From the NCBI GenBank assembly GCA_022340615.1, contig JAJDNO010000077.1:1-64000 (forward strand): a DNA stretch of 64,000 nt. The letters run 5' to 3'. Numbering within the stretch: position 1 is the stretch's first letter; every line of letters begins with the position of its first letter. Made by a program: the position numbers and the translations under genes. The DNA comes from Gallionella sp. (GTDB lineage Bacteria > Pseudomonadota > Gammaproteobacteria > Burkholderiales > Gallionellaceae). A model generated the notes under the pieces. It was not told the DNA's origin, ran no database searches, and worked only from the letters and a program-made list of their open reading frames with translations. Shown piece by piece: positions 20,304 to 30,725 of the stretch.

Positions 20304-20960
20304 ATGACTAAACGCTACGATTTGATCGTGTTCGACTGGGACGGCACGGTGATGGATTCGACCGCGGTGATCTCGGGTTCGATACAGGCCGCGTGCCGCG
20401 ACCTGGGGCTGAATGTACCCGACGACGAAACCGCGCGCCACGTGATCGGCCTCGGCCTGGACCAGGCGCTGCGCTATGCGGTGCCCGATATGCCGGACGC
20501 GATGCGCCCGGATCTGGTGGAACGCTATCGCCATCACTTCCTAGCACAGGACCAAAAGATTCCGCTGTTCGCGGGTGCGCGGGAAACCATAGCGGAGTTG
20601 CACGGTGCGGGTTACCAGCTTGGCGTCGCAACCGGAAAGAGTCGGGCAGGGCTGGACCGGGCGCTGCAAGCCACCGCGATGAAGGGCTATTTCCATGCCA
20701 CGCGAACCGCGGACCAGACTCTTTCCAAACCGAATCCGGCAATGCTGTTTGAACTGATGGACGAATTGGCGGTCAGTGCCGAGCGCACCCTGATGGTCGG
20801 CGATACCACCCACGATGTGCAAATGGCGCTGAATGCGGGGGTGGATGCGGTTGCGGTCGGGTACGGCGCGCATCCGCCGGAGCAGTTGCAGGAATTGAAC
20901 CCGGTTGCGCTGGTGGGGGATTTCGCGCAACTGAGGTCCTGGTTCAAGGCTAACGCTTAA
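20304..20960 (+). CDS. HAD-IA family hydrolase (phosphoglycolate phosphatase-like)
   Basis: VFDWDGTVMDS, GVATGKSRAGLD, MVGDTTHDVQMALNAG. Confidence 0.88.
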   Translation: MTKRYDLIVFDWDGTVMDSTAVISGSIQAACRDLGLNVPDDETARHVIGLGLDQALRYAVPDMPDAMRPDLVERYRHHFLAQDQKIPLFAGARETIAELHGAGYQLGVATGKSRAGLDRALQATAMKGYFHATRTADQTLSKPNPAMLFELMDELAVSAERTLMVGDTTHDVQMALNAGVDAVAVGYGAHPPEQLQELNPVALVGDFAQLRSWFKANA

Positions 20961-20975
20961 CAAATTCATAAAGGA

Positions 20976-21929
20976 ATGACGATGTCTGACCAAAACAGCA
21001 ACTGGGAACGCGAGGTACTGGAGAAGCTGGCGCTGTCCGCCTTGCAGGAGCAGCGCCGCGCGCGGCACTGGGGGATATTTTTCAAGACGATGACACTGGC
21101 ATTCATGTTCCTGCTGCTGTTCATTTTTCTCGGCTGGATCGGCAAGAGCGAGGTTGATCTGGTCAAGGGCAAGCACACCGCGCTGGTGGATTTGCAGGGC
21201 GTGATTTCTTCGAGCAGCGAGGCCAGTGCGGACAACATCATTTCCAGCCTGCAGGATGCTTTCAAGGACAAGAATACCCAGGGCGTGATCCTGCGCATCA
21301 ACAGCCCCGGCGGCAGTCCGGTGCAGGCAGGCGAAATCAATGACGAGATATACCGGCTGCGCGCGAAGTATCCGAAGATCCCGCTGTATGTGGTGGTCGA
21401 CGATATCTGCGCTTCCGGCGGCTATTACGTGGCTTCTGCTGCGGACAAGATCTATGTGGACAAGGCCAGCCTGATCGGCTCGATCGGCGTGCTGATGGAC
21501 GGTTTCGGTTTCACCGGAACGATGGCCAAGCTCGGCGTAGAGCGCCGCCTGATCACGGCCGGCGTGAACAAGGGTTTCCTCGATCCGTATTCACCGCTGA
21601 ATCCGAAGCAGAAGGCCTATGCGAAACAGATGGTCGAGGAAATCCACCAGCAGTTCATCGCGGTGGTCAGGAAGGGCCGCGGCAAGCGACTGAAGGAGAC
21701 GCCGGACACGTTCAGCGGTCTGGTCTGGAACGGCCAGCGCGGTGTGGAGATGGGGCTGGCAGACGGCTACGGCACGGTGGATTCGGTCGCGCGCAATGTG
21801 ATCAAGGCCAGCAATATCGTGGACTATACCGTCAAGGAAAATTTTGCCGACCGTCTGGCAAAACGCTTCGGCGTCGGGGTGATGAGCGCGCTCGGATTTT
21901 CGGCCCAGACCGGGCTGACCTTGCGCTAA
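20976..21929 (+). CDS. sppA: S49 family peptidase (SppA-like)
   Basis: VILRINSPGGSPVQAGEI, DDICASGGYYVASAADKIYVDKASLIGSIGV. Confidence 0.9.
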   Translation: MTMSDQNSNWEREVLEKLALSALQEQRRARHWGIFFKTMTLAFMFLLLFIFLGWIGKSEVDLVKGKHTALVDLQGVISSSSEASADNIISSLQDAFKDKNTQGVILRINSPGGSPVQAGEINDEIYRLRAKYPKIPLYVVVDDICASGGYYVASAADKIYVDKASLIGSIGVLMDGFGFTGTMAKLGVERRLITAGVNKGFLDPYSPLNPKQKAYAKQMVEEIHQQFIAVVRKGRGKRLKETPDTFSGLVWNGQRGVEMGLADGYGTVDSVARNVIKASNIVDYTVKENFADRLAKRFGVGVMSALGFSAQTGLTLR

Positions 21930-23971
21930 GTCCGGCCGGGCGCCAGTTCCGCCAGCAGCTCGTCCGGGTCGCTGATCGGCGGCAGGCATTGCGTGCCGTG
22001 GCACAGCCAGGCAGCAGTTTGTGCGCTGTATGGTTTGTCCAGCGCGTCGGGAAGACCGGCCAGGTCATCCGCCAATGCAATCGTGATCAATTCGGGCTGA
22101 TAACGATTCCGCAACAATTTTCGCCAGGCATCGGTCTCGCCGGCTGGTCCGCGCAACACCAGCAATGAAGGCGGATGCAGATGTTCCGCGAGCGCGGTGC
22201 ACAGGCTGCAGTGGTAGCCGGCATCCTGCAGCAGTGCCGGGAAAAACAGCTTCAGGCAGCGTTCTGCGGCTTCCGCATATTCCAATTTTCCGGTCAGCAG
22301 GGACAGGCGCAGCAATGCCTGCGCCGCTATGCCGTTTCCGGAAGGCGTTGCATTGTCCGTACCGATCTTGTTGCGCTGGATCAGCACCTCGTGGTCATGG
22401 CTGGTGAAGAAGAATCCGCCATCCTGTTTGTCCTCGAAGCGTTCCAGCAGCGCGTCGGCCAGCTGCAAAGCAAATGCCATGTCGGTACTGCGGTATTCGC
22501 CCTGCAGCAATTCCAGCACCGCGTTCAGCAGGAATGCATGATCGTCCAGGTAGGCGTTCAGGTGCGCCTTGCCGTCCCTGCAGGTTGCCAGCAATTTGCC
22601 GTCGCACCAAAGCGTGGCGCGCACGAAATCGATCGCCCGCTGCGCAGAATGCAGCCAGTCGGTGCGGCCGAACACCCTTGCCGCGCGCGCCATGCCGGCG
22701 ATCATCAGTCCGTTCCAGGCTGCGAGGATTTTTTCGTCGCGCCCCGGGCGGATGCGCTGCGCGCGAGCGACAAACAATTTCTGCCGCGCACTGGTCAGCA
22801 GAGCTGTTGCCTGTTCGGCAGGAATATTCAGCGATGCGGCGATTTGTTCCGGCGATGCGCTGACGCGCAAATTCCATGCATGATTTTCGAAGTTCGGCGC
22901 GCCATCCAGGCCGTAATAGCGCTCGACGACCGCGTATTCCTCTTCACTCAGCAGCACGCGAATCTCGTCGCGCTGCCACACGTAGAACTTGCCTTCCTCG
23001 TGTTCCGAGTCGGCATCCAGCGAGGAGTAATAACCTCCGTCCGGGGATTGCATCTCGCGCATCACCCAGGCGGCGGTCTGTTCGACCACGTTCGCGAACA
23101 GCGGCTCGCCGCTGCCCTGCCAGGCGTCGCAGTACAGGCCCAGCAACAGGCCGTTGTCGTACAGCATCTTCTCGAAATGCGGGATGTCCCAGCGTTCGTC
23201 GACGCTGTAGCGGCAGAATCCGCCGCCGAGCTGGTCGTACAGACCCCCGTGCGCCATCTGTTGCAGCGTGAAGTGCACGACGTGGCGCGCCTGCTCGTCG
23301 CCGGCCACTTGGCTGCGGCGCAGCAGCAGATCGAGTTCCGCAGGATGCAGGAATTTCGGCGCGCCGCCGAGGCCGCCATTCACGCTGTCGAAATGTGCGA
23401 TGTTTTGCTGCGCCGCCAATGCCAGCGGTGCATCGTCCAGCACCGCTGCTTCCAGGTCCGCCCGGGGCACGGTGCGGGCCAGCGCATCGACCAGGTGCTT
23501 GCCCTGTTCTTCCAGTTCCGCGTGGTTCTGCGCATACACCTGTGCGACGCGCCTGAGCAGGTCGGGAAAGGCGGGCAGGCTATAGCGCGCCTGCTTCGGG
23601 AAATAGGTGCCGCCATAGAACGGCGTGCCGTCCGGGCTGAGGAACATCGTCAGCGGCCAGCCGCCGTTGCGCCGGGTCAGCAGGTGATGCGCCGTCTGGT
23701 AGATCTGGTCCAGGTCGGGACGTTCCTCGCGGTCGACTTTTATATTGATGAAATGTTCGTTCATCACCGCGGCGACCTCCGCGTCCTCGAACGATTCATG
23801 CGCCATTACGTGGCACCAGTGGCAGGCCGAATAGCCGATCGACAGCAGGATCGGCTTGTCCAGATCGCGCGCGAGCTTCAGCGTGTCCGGATTCCATGCG
23901 TGCCAGTCCACCGGGTTGTCCGCATGCTGCTGCAGGTAGGGGCTGGTTTCATTTGCGAGACGATTTGTCAT
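21926..23971 (-). CDS. Thioredoxin domain-containing protein, YyaL/DUF255 family
   Basis: NRLANETSPYLQQHADNPVDWHAWNPDTLKLARDLDKPILLSIGYSACHWCHVMAHESF. Confidence 0.92.
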   Translation of the reverse strand: MTNRLANETSPYLQQHADNPVDWHAWNPDTLKLARDLDKPILLSIGYSACHWCHVMAHESFEDAEVAAVMNEHFINIKVDREERPDLDQIYQTAHHLLTRRNGGWPLTMFLSPDGTPFYGGTYFPKQARYSLPAFPDLLRRVAQVYAQNHAELEEQGKHLVDALARTVPRADLEAAVLDDAPLALAAQQNIAHFDSVNGGLGGAPKFLHPAELDLLLRRSQVAGDEQARHVVHFTLQQMAHGGLYDQLGGGFCRYSVDERWDIPHFEKMLYDNGLLLGLYCDAWQGSGEPLFANVVEQTAAWVMREMQSPDGGYYSSLDADSEHEEGKFYVWQRDEIRVLLSEEEYAVVERYYGLDGAPNFENHAWNLRVSASPEQIAASLNIPAEQATALLTSARQKLFVARAQRIRPGRDEKILAAWNGLMIAGMARAARVFGRTDWLHSAQRAIDFVRATLWCDGKLLATCRDGKAHLNAYLDDHAFLLNAVLELLQGEYRSTDMAFALQLADALLERFEDKQDGGFFFTSHDHEVLIQRNKIGTDNATPSGNGIAAQALLRLSLLTGKLEYAEAAERCLKLFFPALLQDAGYHCSLCTALAEHLHPPSLLVLRGPAGETDAWRKLLRNRYQPELITIALADDLAGLPDALDKPYSAQTAAWLCHGTQCLPPISDPDELLAELAPGRT

Positions 23972-23975
23972 GCTG

Positions 23976-24587
23976 TCAGTGGAGGAGAGGTTTTAATTCC
24001 CGCATCACGTTGTTCAGTATGTGCGGCTGCGCGGCGGCGATCGGGTGCAGGTTGTCGGCCTGGAACTGGTTCGCTGCGACGCCTTCCAGCAGGAACGGCA
24101 GCAGCCGGATGCGGTATTTCTTCGCGAGCCGCGGATAGACGTTCGCGAATTGCGTGATGTATTGCTCGCCGTAATTCGGCGGCAGCTTCATGCCGAGCAG
24201 CAGCACGCGTGCACCGGTGCTGCGGGATTTTCCGATGATGTAGGCGAGGTTTTTTTCCATATCGCCAATCGATGTGCCGCGCAGACCGTCGTTCGCGCCG
24301 AGCTCCACGATCACGATCTTCGGGCGGAACTGATGCAGCGCGCCGGTGATGCGCTGCCGCCCGCCGCTGGTGGTCTCGCCGCTGATGCTGGCATTCACGA
24401 CATGATATTCCGGCCGGGATTGTTTCAATTCAATTTGCAACAAATGGACCCAACTTTTGTCTAGGGCCAGGCCATATCCGGCTGATAGACTGTCGCCGAA
24501 TACCAGTATGTTTTTCGCGGCAAGCGCGCTGAGCGGCAAAAACAGTGCAAAGACCAATAAAATAATTCTTGAGGAAAGAAACTTCAT
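23976..24587 (-). CDS. tesA: SGNH-family arylesterase / acyl-CoA thioesterase I (TesA-like)
   Basis: NILVFGDSLSAGYGL, IVELGANDGLRG, DNLHP; start set at MKFLSSRIILLVFALFLPLSALA instead of the longer ORF. Confidence 0.9.
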   Translation of the reverse strand: MKFLSSRIILLVFALFLPLSALAAKNILVFGDSLSAGYGLALDKSWVHLLQIELKQSRPEYHVVNASISGETTSGGRQRITGALHQFRPKIVIVELGANDGLRGTSIGDMEKNLAYIIGKSRSTGARVLLLGMKLPPNYGEQYITQFANVYPRLAKKYRIRLLPFLLEGVAANQFQADNLHPIAAAQPHILNNVMRELKPLLH

Positions 24588-25254
24588 GGGTGTGATTGTG
24601 CGGGCAGTTGATCTGACTAAGCAAGTTTTAAGCGGCGACCAGCCCTTGACCATACTGCACGAGGCAAGTTTCGCGGTCGAAGCCGGCGACAGCCTGGCGA
24701 TCCTCGGCGCATCCGGCTCCGGCAAGACCACGCTGCTCGGATTGCTGGCCGGACTGGACTCGCCCAGCAGCGGCACGGTGTATCTCGACGGCACCGACAT
24801 CTTCTCTTTCGACGAAGACAGCCGCGCGAAATTGCGCGGAAGGCTGGCGGGCTTCGTGTTCCAGTCTTTCCAGCTGCTGCCCGCATTGACCGCTCTGGAA
24901 AACGTGATGCTGCCGCTGGAACTGCACGGTGTGCCGGATGCGCGCGAACGCGCCACCGAAGCGCTGCGGCAAGTCGGGTTGGCGCAGCGCGCGCATCATG
25001 TGCCCAAGCATCTTTCCGGCGGCGAACAGCAGCGCGTTGCGATCGCGCGCGCATTCGTGGCCCGGCCGAAAATACTGTTCGCCGACGAACCGACCGGCAA
25101 CCTGGATGCCGCAACCGGCAGCCAGATCATCGAACTGATGCTGGAGCTGAACCGCGCACAGGGCACCACGCTGATCCTGGTCACCCACGACGAGGCGCTC
25201 GCGCGGCGCTGCAAGCGGCAGCTGCATCTGGCGGATGGGCGGGTGGCATCATGA
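24586..25254 (+). CDS. ABC transporter ATP-binding protein (YbbA/LolD-like)
   Basis: GASGSGKTTLLGLLAGLD, LSGGEQQRVAIARAF, ILFADEPTGNLD. Confidence 0.93.
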   Translation: MGVIVRAVDLTKQVLSGDQPLTILHEASFAVEAGDSLAILGASGSGKTTLLGLLAGLDSPSSGTVYLDGTDIFSFDEDSRAKLRGRLAGFVFQSFQLLPALTALENVMLPLELHGVPDARERATEALRQVGLAQRAHHVPKHLSGGEQQRVAIARAFVARPKILFADEPTGNLDAATGSQIIELMLELNRAQGTTLILVTHDEALARRCKRQLHLADGRVAS

Positions 25255-25270
25255 TCCTGCCGAATTGCAT

Positions 25271-27730
25271 ATGAATCTGCTTCTCTCACTGAAACTGCTG
25301 CGCCGCGACTGGCGCGCCGGCGAGTGGCGCGTGCTGCTGATCGCGCTGGTGCTGGCCGTGGCCAGCATCGCCACGGTCGGACTGTTCGCGGACCGCGTGC
25401 GGCTTGCGCTGCAACAGGAGGCGACCAGCCTGATCGGCGCGGACCTGCGCATCTCTTCGACACGGCCATTGCCGAAAGCGTATCGCGCTGCTGCGCTGCA
25501 GCGCGGGCTGCGCGCGATCGAGTCGGATGCTTTTCCCAGCATGGTGACGGGCAAGAAAGAGAATCTGCTGGCGGACATCATGTCGGTGGAACAGGGGTAT
25601 CCCTTGCGCGGCAAGATCATCATCGATGATGGCACGCAGCATGTCATCCGGAACGAAAACAGCGCCATCCCCGCGCGCGGCACGTTGTGGGCGGATGAGC
25701 GCCTGATGCAGCGGCTGGGATTGAAACTGGGCGACGAGATCGGCATCGGCAAGCTGCATTTGAAGGTGGCGGCGCGGGTGGTGCGTTTCGTTGATCAGTC
25801 GGTCGGCTTTGCCAGTTTCGCGCCGCGCGTGATCCTGAATGCGGAAGATTTGCCCGCCAGCGGATTGATACAGGAAGGCAGCCGTATCGGTTACCGTTTG
25901 ATGGTGGCAGGCAATGCGAAGCAAATTGCCAGTCTGCGCAGCTGGCTGAAAACCCGGCTCACGCTGGGGCAGAAGATGGAGGATGTGCGCGATGCGCGTC
26001 CGGAAATACGCAGCGCGCTGGACCGCGCCGGACATTTTCTCGGGCTGGCCGCGCTGACCGCGGTGGTGCTGGCCGGTGTCGCGCTCGCGCTGGCCGCGCG
26101 GCACTTCATTTCGCGCCACCTGGACAGCTGCGCGATGATGCGCTGCCTCGGCGCGAACCAGGCGCAGGTGCTGCGCATTTTCCTTTACCAGTTCCTGCTG
26201 GTCGGTTTCTGTGCCGTGCTGTTCGGCGAGTTGCTAGGCTATCTGTCGCAGGCGATGCTGGTGAATTCCATTCCGTCGATGCGGGAAGCCGCATTGCCGC
26301 AGCCCGGCTGGACGCCGGTGTGGCAGGCCGCCACCAGCGGCTTCGGGCTGTTGCTGGGTTTCGCGTTCCTGCCGCTGTGGCAGCTGAAAAGCATTTCTCC
26401 GCTGCGCGTGATCCGCCGCGAACTGGGCGTGCCGCAAACCGGCACCGGCCTGCTGTATCTGTCCGGCGGAACCGTGCTGTGCGGACTGTTCCTGTGGCAG
26501 GCCGGGTCGCTCAAGCTCGGGCTGACGGTATTGGCCGGATTGATCGCGGGCCTGCTTTTGTTCGGTTTGCTGGCCTGGCTGATCCTGCGAGCGCTGGCCC
26601 GTCTGGGCAACCATGCGTTTTCCAATCTGGCGCGGCATGCGCGCAGCAATGCGGTGCAGATCGTCGCGCTGAGCCTGGGCGGCATGGCGCTGCTGCTGCT
26701 CACTTTCGTGCGCGCCGATCTGCTGGACAGCTGGCGGCAGCAATTGCCGCCGGATGCGCCGAACCGCTTCATCGTGAACATACAGCCGGACCAGCGCGCG
26801 GCGGTGCTGGATTTTTTCGCCGAGCGGGGACTGCCGCGTCCCGGATTGTTTCCGATGGTGCGCGGCCGGCTGGTCGCGATCAACAATCGCGAGATCAGCG
26901 GAGACGATTATTCCGAGCCGCGCGCACGCGCGCTGGTCGAGCGCGAGACCAACCTTTCCTGGCTGGATCATGTGCCTGACGGCAACAAGCTGGTGCAGGG
27001 CAGCTGGTTCAAGCCCGGTGCAACAGCCGAACTGTCGATGGAGGAGGGTATCGCCAAAACGCTTGGCATCCATCTGGGCGACACGCTGACCTACAGCGTG
27101 GCGGGCAACCGATTTACCGCGAAAGTGGCCAGCCTGCGCAAGGTTGAATGGGATTCGATGCAGGTGAATTTCTTCGTGATCGCCGCGCCCGGGATGCTGG
27201 ACGGTTTCCCGGCCAGCTACATCACCAGTTTCTATCTGCCGCCGCAGCATGCGCAGGCAATGAACGGGCTGGTCAGGGCCTTTCCCAACCTGCTGCTGAT
27301 CGATGTCGGTGCGATGATCGCGCAGGTGCGGCACATCATGGACCAGATCGCGCAAACGATGAGCGCGGTGTTCGTGTTCACGCTGCTGAGCGGGCTTGCG
27401 GTGCTGTATGCCGCATTGCTCGCGACCCAGGATGAGCGCATCCATGAGGCCGCGATCCTGCGCACACTGGGCGCTGACAGCCTTTACCTGAGGCGGCTGC
27501 ATCTCAGCGAGTTTGCCGTGCTGGGATTGTTGAGCGGACTGTTCGCGGCACTGGGCGCGGTGCTGCTGGGCTGGGTGCTGGCAAGTCGCGTGCTGGATAT
27601 CCCGTACCATACCGGGATCGCGATCTGGCTGGCCGGCGGGCTCGGCGGGCTGGGCGTGGTGACGGTGGCGGGATGGCTGGGAACGCGGCGGCTGACCAGG
27701 CTGCCGCCGCTGGCGATTCTTCGCGCATAG
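25271..27730 (+). CDS. ABC transporter permease, FtsX-like (YbbP family)
   Basis: Two FtsX-like TM blocks; follows the ATP-binding subunit; long periplasmic region. Confidence 0.9.
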   Translation: MNLLLSLKLLRRDWRAGEWRVLLIALVLAVASIATVGLFADRVRLALQQEATSLIGADLRISSTRPLPKAYRAAALQRGLRAIESDAFPSMVTGKKENLLADIMSVEQGYPLRGKIIIDDGTQHVIRNENSAIPARGTLWADERLMQRLGLKLGDEIGIGKLHLKVAARVVRFVDQSVGFASFAPRVILNAEDLPASGLIQEGSRIGYRLMVAGNAKQIASLRSWLKTRLTLGQKMEDVRDARPEIRSALDRAGHFLGLAALTAVVLAGVALALAARHFISRHLDSCAMMRCLGANQAQVLRIFLYQFLLVGFCAVLFGELLGYLSQAMLVNSIPSMREAALPQPGWTPVWQAATSGFGLLLGFAFLPLWQLKSISPLRVIRRELGVPQTGTGLLYLSGGTVLCGLFLWQAGSLKLGLTVLAGLIAGLLLFGLLAWLILRALARLGNHAFSNLARHARSNAVQIVALSLGGMALLLLTFVRADLLDSWRQQLPPDAPNRFIVNIQPDQRAAVLDFFAERGLPRPGLFPMVRGRLVAINNREISGDDYSEPRARALVERETNLSWLDHVPDGNKLVQGSWFKPGATAELSMEEGIAKTLGIHLGDTLTYSVAGNRFTAKVASLRKVEWDSMQVNFFVIAAPGMLDGFPASYITSFYLPPQHAQAMNGLVRAFPNLLLIDVGAMIAQVRHIMDQIAQTMSAVFVFTLLSGLAVLYAALLATQDERIHEAAILRTLGADSLYLRRLHLSEFAVLGLLSGLFAALGAVLLGWVLASRVLDIPYHTGIAIWLAGGLGGLGVVTVAGWLGTRRLTRLPPLAILRA

Positions 27731-27739
27731 ATTGTTGAG

Positions 27740-27955
27740 GTGAAAATCATGGGATATCTGTTCGGATTGCTGTTTATGGCAACGATCCCGGTCCTGTCGG
27801 GATGCAGCAGCGAAGCGGTGAAGCGGGCCGCCTATGAAACGATGCAGAATGCCCGCGAGCAGGAATGCCTGAAGAACCCGGCCATGGACTGCGGCAAGCG
27901 CGGCAACTACGAGGATTACCAGCGCCAGCGCAAGGAACTGGAGCAATCCAGGTGA
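27740..27955 (+). CDS. Small hypothetical lipoprotein (71 aa)
   Basis: Signal peptide with lipobox VLSGCSS; conserved-looking Cys pair. Confidence 0.6.
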   Translation: MKIMGYLFGLLFMATIPVLSGCSSEAVKRAAYETMQNAREQECLKNPAMDCGKRGNYEDYQRQRKELEQSR

Positions 27956-28014
27956 TCCGGCTCGAGAGCCTCGGCCGTGCCATGCGCAACAGGCAATTTC
28001 ACGCCAGATCGAGG

Positions 28015-28044
28015 TTGAGCACAGCCCCTCATTGGTGTTAGAAT
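28015..28044 (+). promoter_or_regulatory. Candidate sigma70 promoter of rpsB
   Basis: TTGAGC (28015-28020), 18-bp spacer, TAGAAT (28039-28044). Confidence 0.4.
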
Positions 28045-28049
28045 GCCGG

Positions 28050-28186
28050 CCGCTTCGGGATCGTTACATATATTATTTTTATCCCGGGCAAATTTCCCGT
28101 TCGCACAAGTTGGGGTGCTCTCCGGTCAAGTCCGGAGGGTCAGGCTGGCGAGCGGTAGTCAATAACCCTTAACGATTGGAGCAATC
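28050..28186 (+). promoter_or_regulatory. Candidate structured rpsB 5' leader
   Basis: About 135 nt untranslated leader; hairpin CTCCGG-tcaagt-CCGGAG at 28120-28137. Confidence 0.4.
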
Positions 28187-28933
28187 ATGTCTGTAACTAT
28201 GCGTCAAATGCTGGAAGCAGGTGTTCATTTCGGACACCAGACCCGGTTCTGGAATCCCAAGATGGCACCGTTCATCTTCGGTCACCGCAACAAAATTCAT
28301 ATCATCAATCTGGAAAAGACCGTCGCGATGTTCGCCGAGGCGGAAAATTTCGTGCGCAAGCTGTCCGCGAAGAAGGGCTCGATCCTGTTCGTTGCGACCA
28401 AGCGCCAGGCTCGCGACATCCTGCAGGAAGAAGCGACCCGCGCCGATTCACCGTTCGTGAATCACCGCTGGCTGGGCGGCATGCTTACCAACTACAAGAC
28501 CGTTCAGGAATCCATCAAGCGTCTGCGCGAGCTGGAGCAGATGACGGCCGACGGCGCAGCCGAAAAAGTTTCCAAGAAGGAAGCGCTGATGATGAAGCGC
28601 GAACTGGAAAAACTGGATCGCAGCCTGGGCGGCATCAAGGACATGAAGGGCCTGCCCGATGCGCTGTTCGTGATCGACGTGGGCTACCAGAGGGGCGCTA
28701 TCGTCGAAGCACAGAAGCTGGGTATTCCGGTGGTCGGCGTTGTCGATACCAATAACTCGCCGCTGGGTGTGGACTACGTGATTCCCGGCAATGACGATTC
28801 CACGCAGGCGATCCGCCTGTATGCACGCGCGATGGCCGATGCGGTGCTGGAAGGCCGTGCGCAGGCGATGAACGAGCTGGTCGAGCAAATTGCCGAACAG
28901 CCGGCCGAACAGGAAGCCGAACAGGCAGTCTGA
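28187..28933 (+). CDS. rpsB: 30S ribosomal protein S2
   Basis: [45 protein letters not shown]. Confidence 0.98.
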   Translation: MSVTMRQMLEAGVHFGHQTRFWNPKMAPFIFGHRNKIHIINLEKTVAMFAEAENFVRKLSAKKGSILFVATKRQARDILQEEATRADSPFVNHRWLGGMLTNYKTVQESIKRLRELEQMTADGAAEKVSKKEALMMKRELEKLDRSLGGIKDMKGLPDALFVIDVGYQRGAIVEAQKLGIPVVGVVDTNNSPLGVDYVIPGNDDSTQAIRLYARAMADAVLEGRAQAMNELVEQIAEQPAEQEAEQAV

Positions 28934-28949
28934 GTTTACCCAGGCCGTA

Positions 28950-28974
28950 AAAAGGGGCGCGAGCCCCTTTTTTT
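28950..28974 (+). terminator. Intrinsic terminator after rpsB
   Basis: AAAAGGGGC-gcga-GCCCCTTTT followed by TTT. Confidence 0.85.
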
Positions 28975-29000
28975 ATAAGTAATTTTTCAAGGCGAATATC

Positions 29001-30674
29001 ATGTCTGACAACCGCAGAAGCAAAATTGTCACTCAGGGCGTGCAACGCTCACCAAACCGCGCGATGTTGCGAGCGGTGGGATTCGGCGACAAGGATTTCG
29101 AAAAGCCCATCGTCGGTGTAGCGAATGCGCACAGCACCATTACTCCGTGCAATATGGGAATTGGTGCTTTGGCGGCGCGTGCCGAAGGCGCGCTGAAAAA
29201 AGCCGGAGCGATGCCGCAGGTGTTCGGCACGATCACGATTTCGGACGGCATCTCGATGGGCACCGAAGGCATGAAATATTCGCTGGTGTCGCGTGAAGTG
29301 ATCGCCGACTCGATCGAAACCGTGAGCAACGGCCAAAGCATGGATGGCGTGCTGGTAATTGGCGGCTGCGACAAGAATATTCCGGGGGCGATGATCGCGA
29401 TCGCGCGATTGAACATTCCTTCCATATTCGTATACGGCGGCACGATCAAACCGGGCCACTACCATGGCCGCGATCTGACCATTGTCAGTTCGTTCGAGGC
29501 GGTGGGCCAGTATACGGCGCACAAGATCGATGAAACGGAGCTGACGGAAATCGAGCGCCATGCCTGTCCGGGTGCCGGTTCCTGCGGCGGAATGTACACC
29601 GCGAACACGATGTCTTCGGCCGTCGAGGCGATGGGTATGAGCCTGATGTATTCCTCCACGATGGCAGCAGAGGATCTGGAAAAAGCGGAGAGCACCGCCA
29701 AATCCGCCGAGGTGCTGGTCAACGCGATCAGGAAGCAGATCCTGCCGCGCCAGATATTGACGCGCAAGGCATTCGAGAACGCAATCGCGGTGATCATGGC
29801 GGTGGGCGGTTCAACCAATGCGGTGCTGCACCTGATGGCCATTGCCCATGCTGCGCAGGTGACGCTGACCATTGATGATTTCGAGATGATCCGCGCCCGC
29901 GTGCCGGTGCTGTGCGACCTGAAGCCGTCCGGAAAATATGTCGCGACGGATCTGCATGCTGCCGGCGGCATTCCCCAGGTGATGAAAATGCTGCTGGCGA
30001 ACGGCGTGTTGCACGGCAACGAAATGACCATCACCGGCCAGACCATAGCGGAAGTATTGAAGGATGTGCCGGATGAGCCGCGCAAGGATCAGGACGTTAT
30101 CCGTCCGTGGAGTAATCCGATTTATCCCCAGGGGCACCTCGCGATACTGAAAGGCAACCTCGCAGAGGAAGGCGCGGTCGCCAAGATCACCGGCGTCAAA
30201 CTGGCGAAAATTACCGGACCGGCGCGCGTGTTCGATTCGGAAGAGGCATGCATGGAAGCGATTCTCGCGCGGAAAATTCACGCCGGCGATGTGGTGATCA
30301 TCCGCTACGAAGGTCCCAAGGGCGGCCCGGGCATGCGCGAGATGCTGTCGCCGACCTCGGCCATCATCGGCGAGGGGCTGGGCGACGCCGTCGGCCTGAT
30401 CACCGATGGGCGTTTCTCCGGAGGCACTTACGGGATGGTGGTCGGACATGTGGCTCCGGAAGCGGCAGTGGGGGGCGTGATCGCGCTGGTTAACGAGGGT
30501 GATTCGGTGACCATCGATGCCGACCAGCGCTTGCTGCAGCTGAACGTGAATGACGAGGAAGTGGCGCGTCGCCGTGCAGCGTGGCAACCGCCGGAGCCGC
30601 GCTACAAGCGCGGGGTGCTGGCGAAGTATGCCAAGCTGGTGTCGACGGCGAGCAAGGGCGCTGTCACCGATTAA
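29001..30674 (+). CDS. ilvD: Dihydroxy-acid dehydratase
   Basis: [72 protein letters not shown]-like C-terminus. Confidence 0.97.
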   Translation: MSDNRRSKIVTQGVQRSPNRAMLRAVGFGDKDFEKPIVGVANAHSTITPCNMGIGALAARAEGALKKAGAMPQVFGTITISDGISMGTEGMKYSLVSREVIADSIETVSNGQSMDGVLVIGGCDKNIPGAMIAIARLNIPSIFVYGGTIKPGHYHGRDLTIVSSFEAVGQYTAHKIDETELTEIERHACPGAGSCGGMYTANTMSSAVEAMGMSLMYSSTMAAEDLEKAESTAKSAEVLVNAIRKQILPRQILTRKAFENAIAVIMAVGGSTNAVLHLMAIAHAAQVTLTIDDFEMIRARVPVLCDLKPSGKYVATDLHAAGGIPQVMKMLLANGVLHGNEMTITGQTIAEVLKDVPDEPRKDQDVIRPWSNPIYPQGHLAILKGNLAEEGAVAKITGVKLAKITGPARVFDSEEACMEAILARKIHAGDVVIIRYEGPKGGPGMREMLSPTSAIIGEGLGDAVGLITDGRFSGGTYGMVVGHVAPEAAVGGVIALVNEGDSVTIDADQRLLQLNVNDEEVARRRAAWQPPEPRYKRGVLAKYAKLVSTASKGAVTD

Positions 30675-30725
30675 ACCCCGGTCTGGAATTTCGAAATATT
30701 CATTAAATTTTTTATGGAGTAGAGG

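Noticed and set aside
22175-24157. 660-aa plus-strand ORF opposite the YyaL-like gene
   Set aside because: Antisense to a clear DUF255/thioredoxin-domain gene; shadow ORF.
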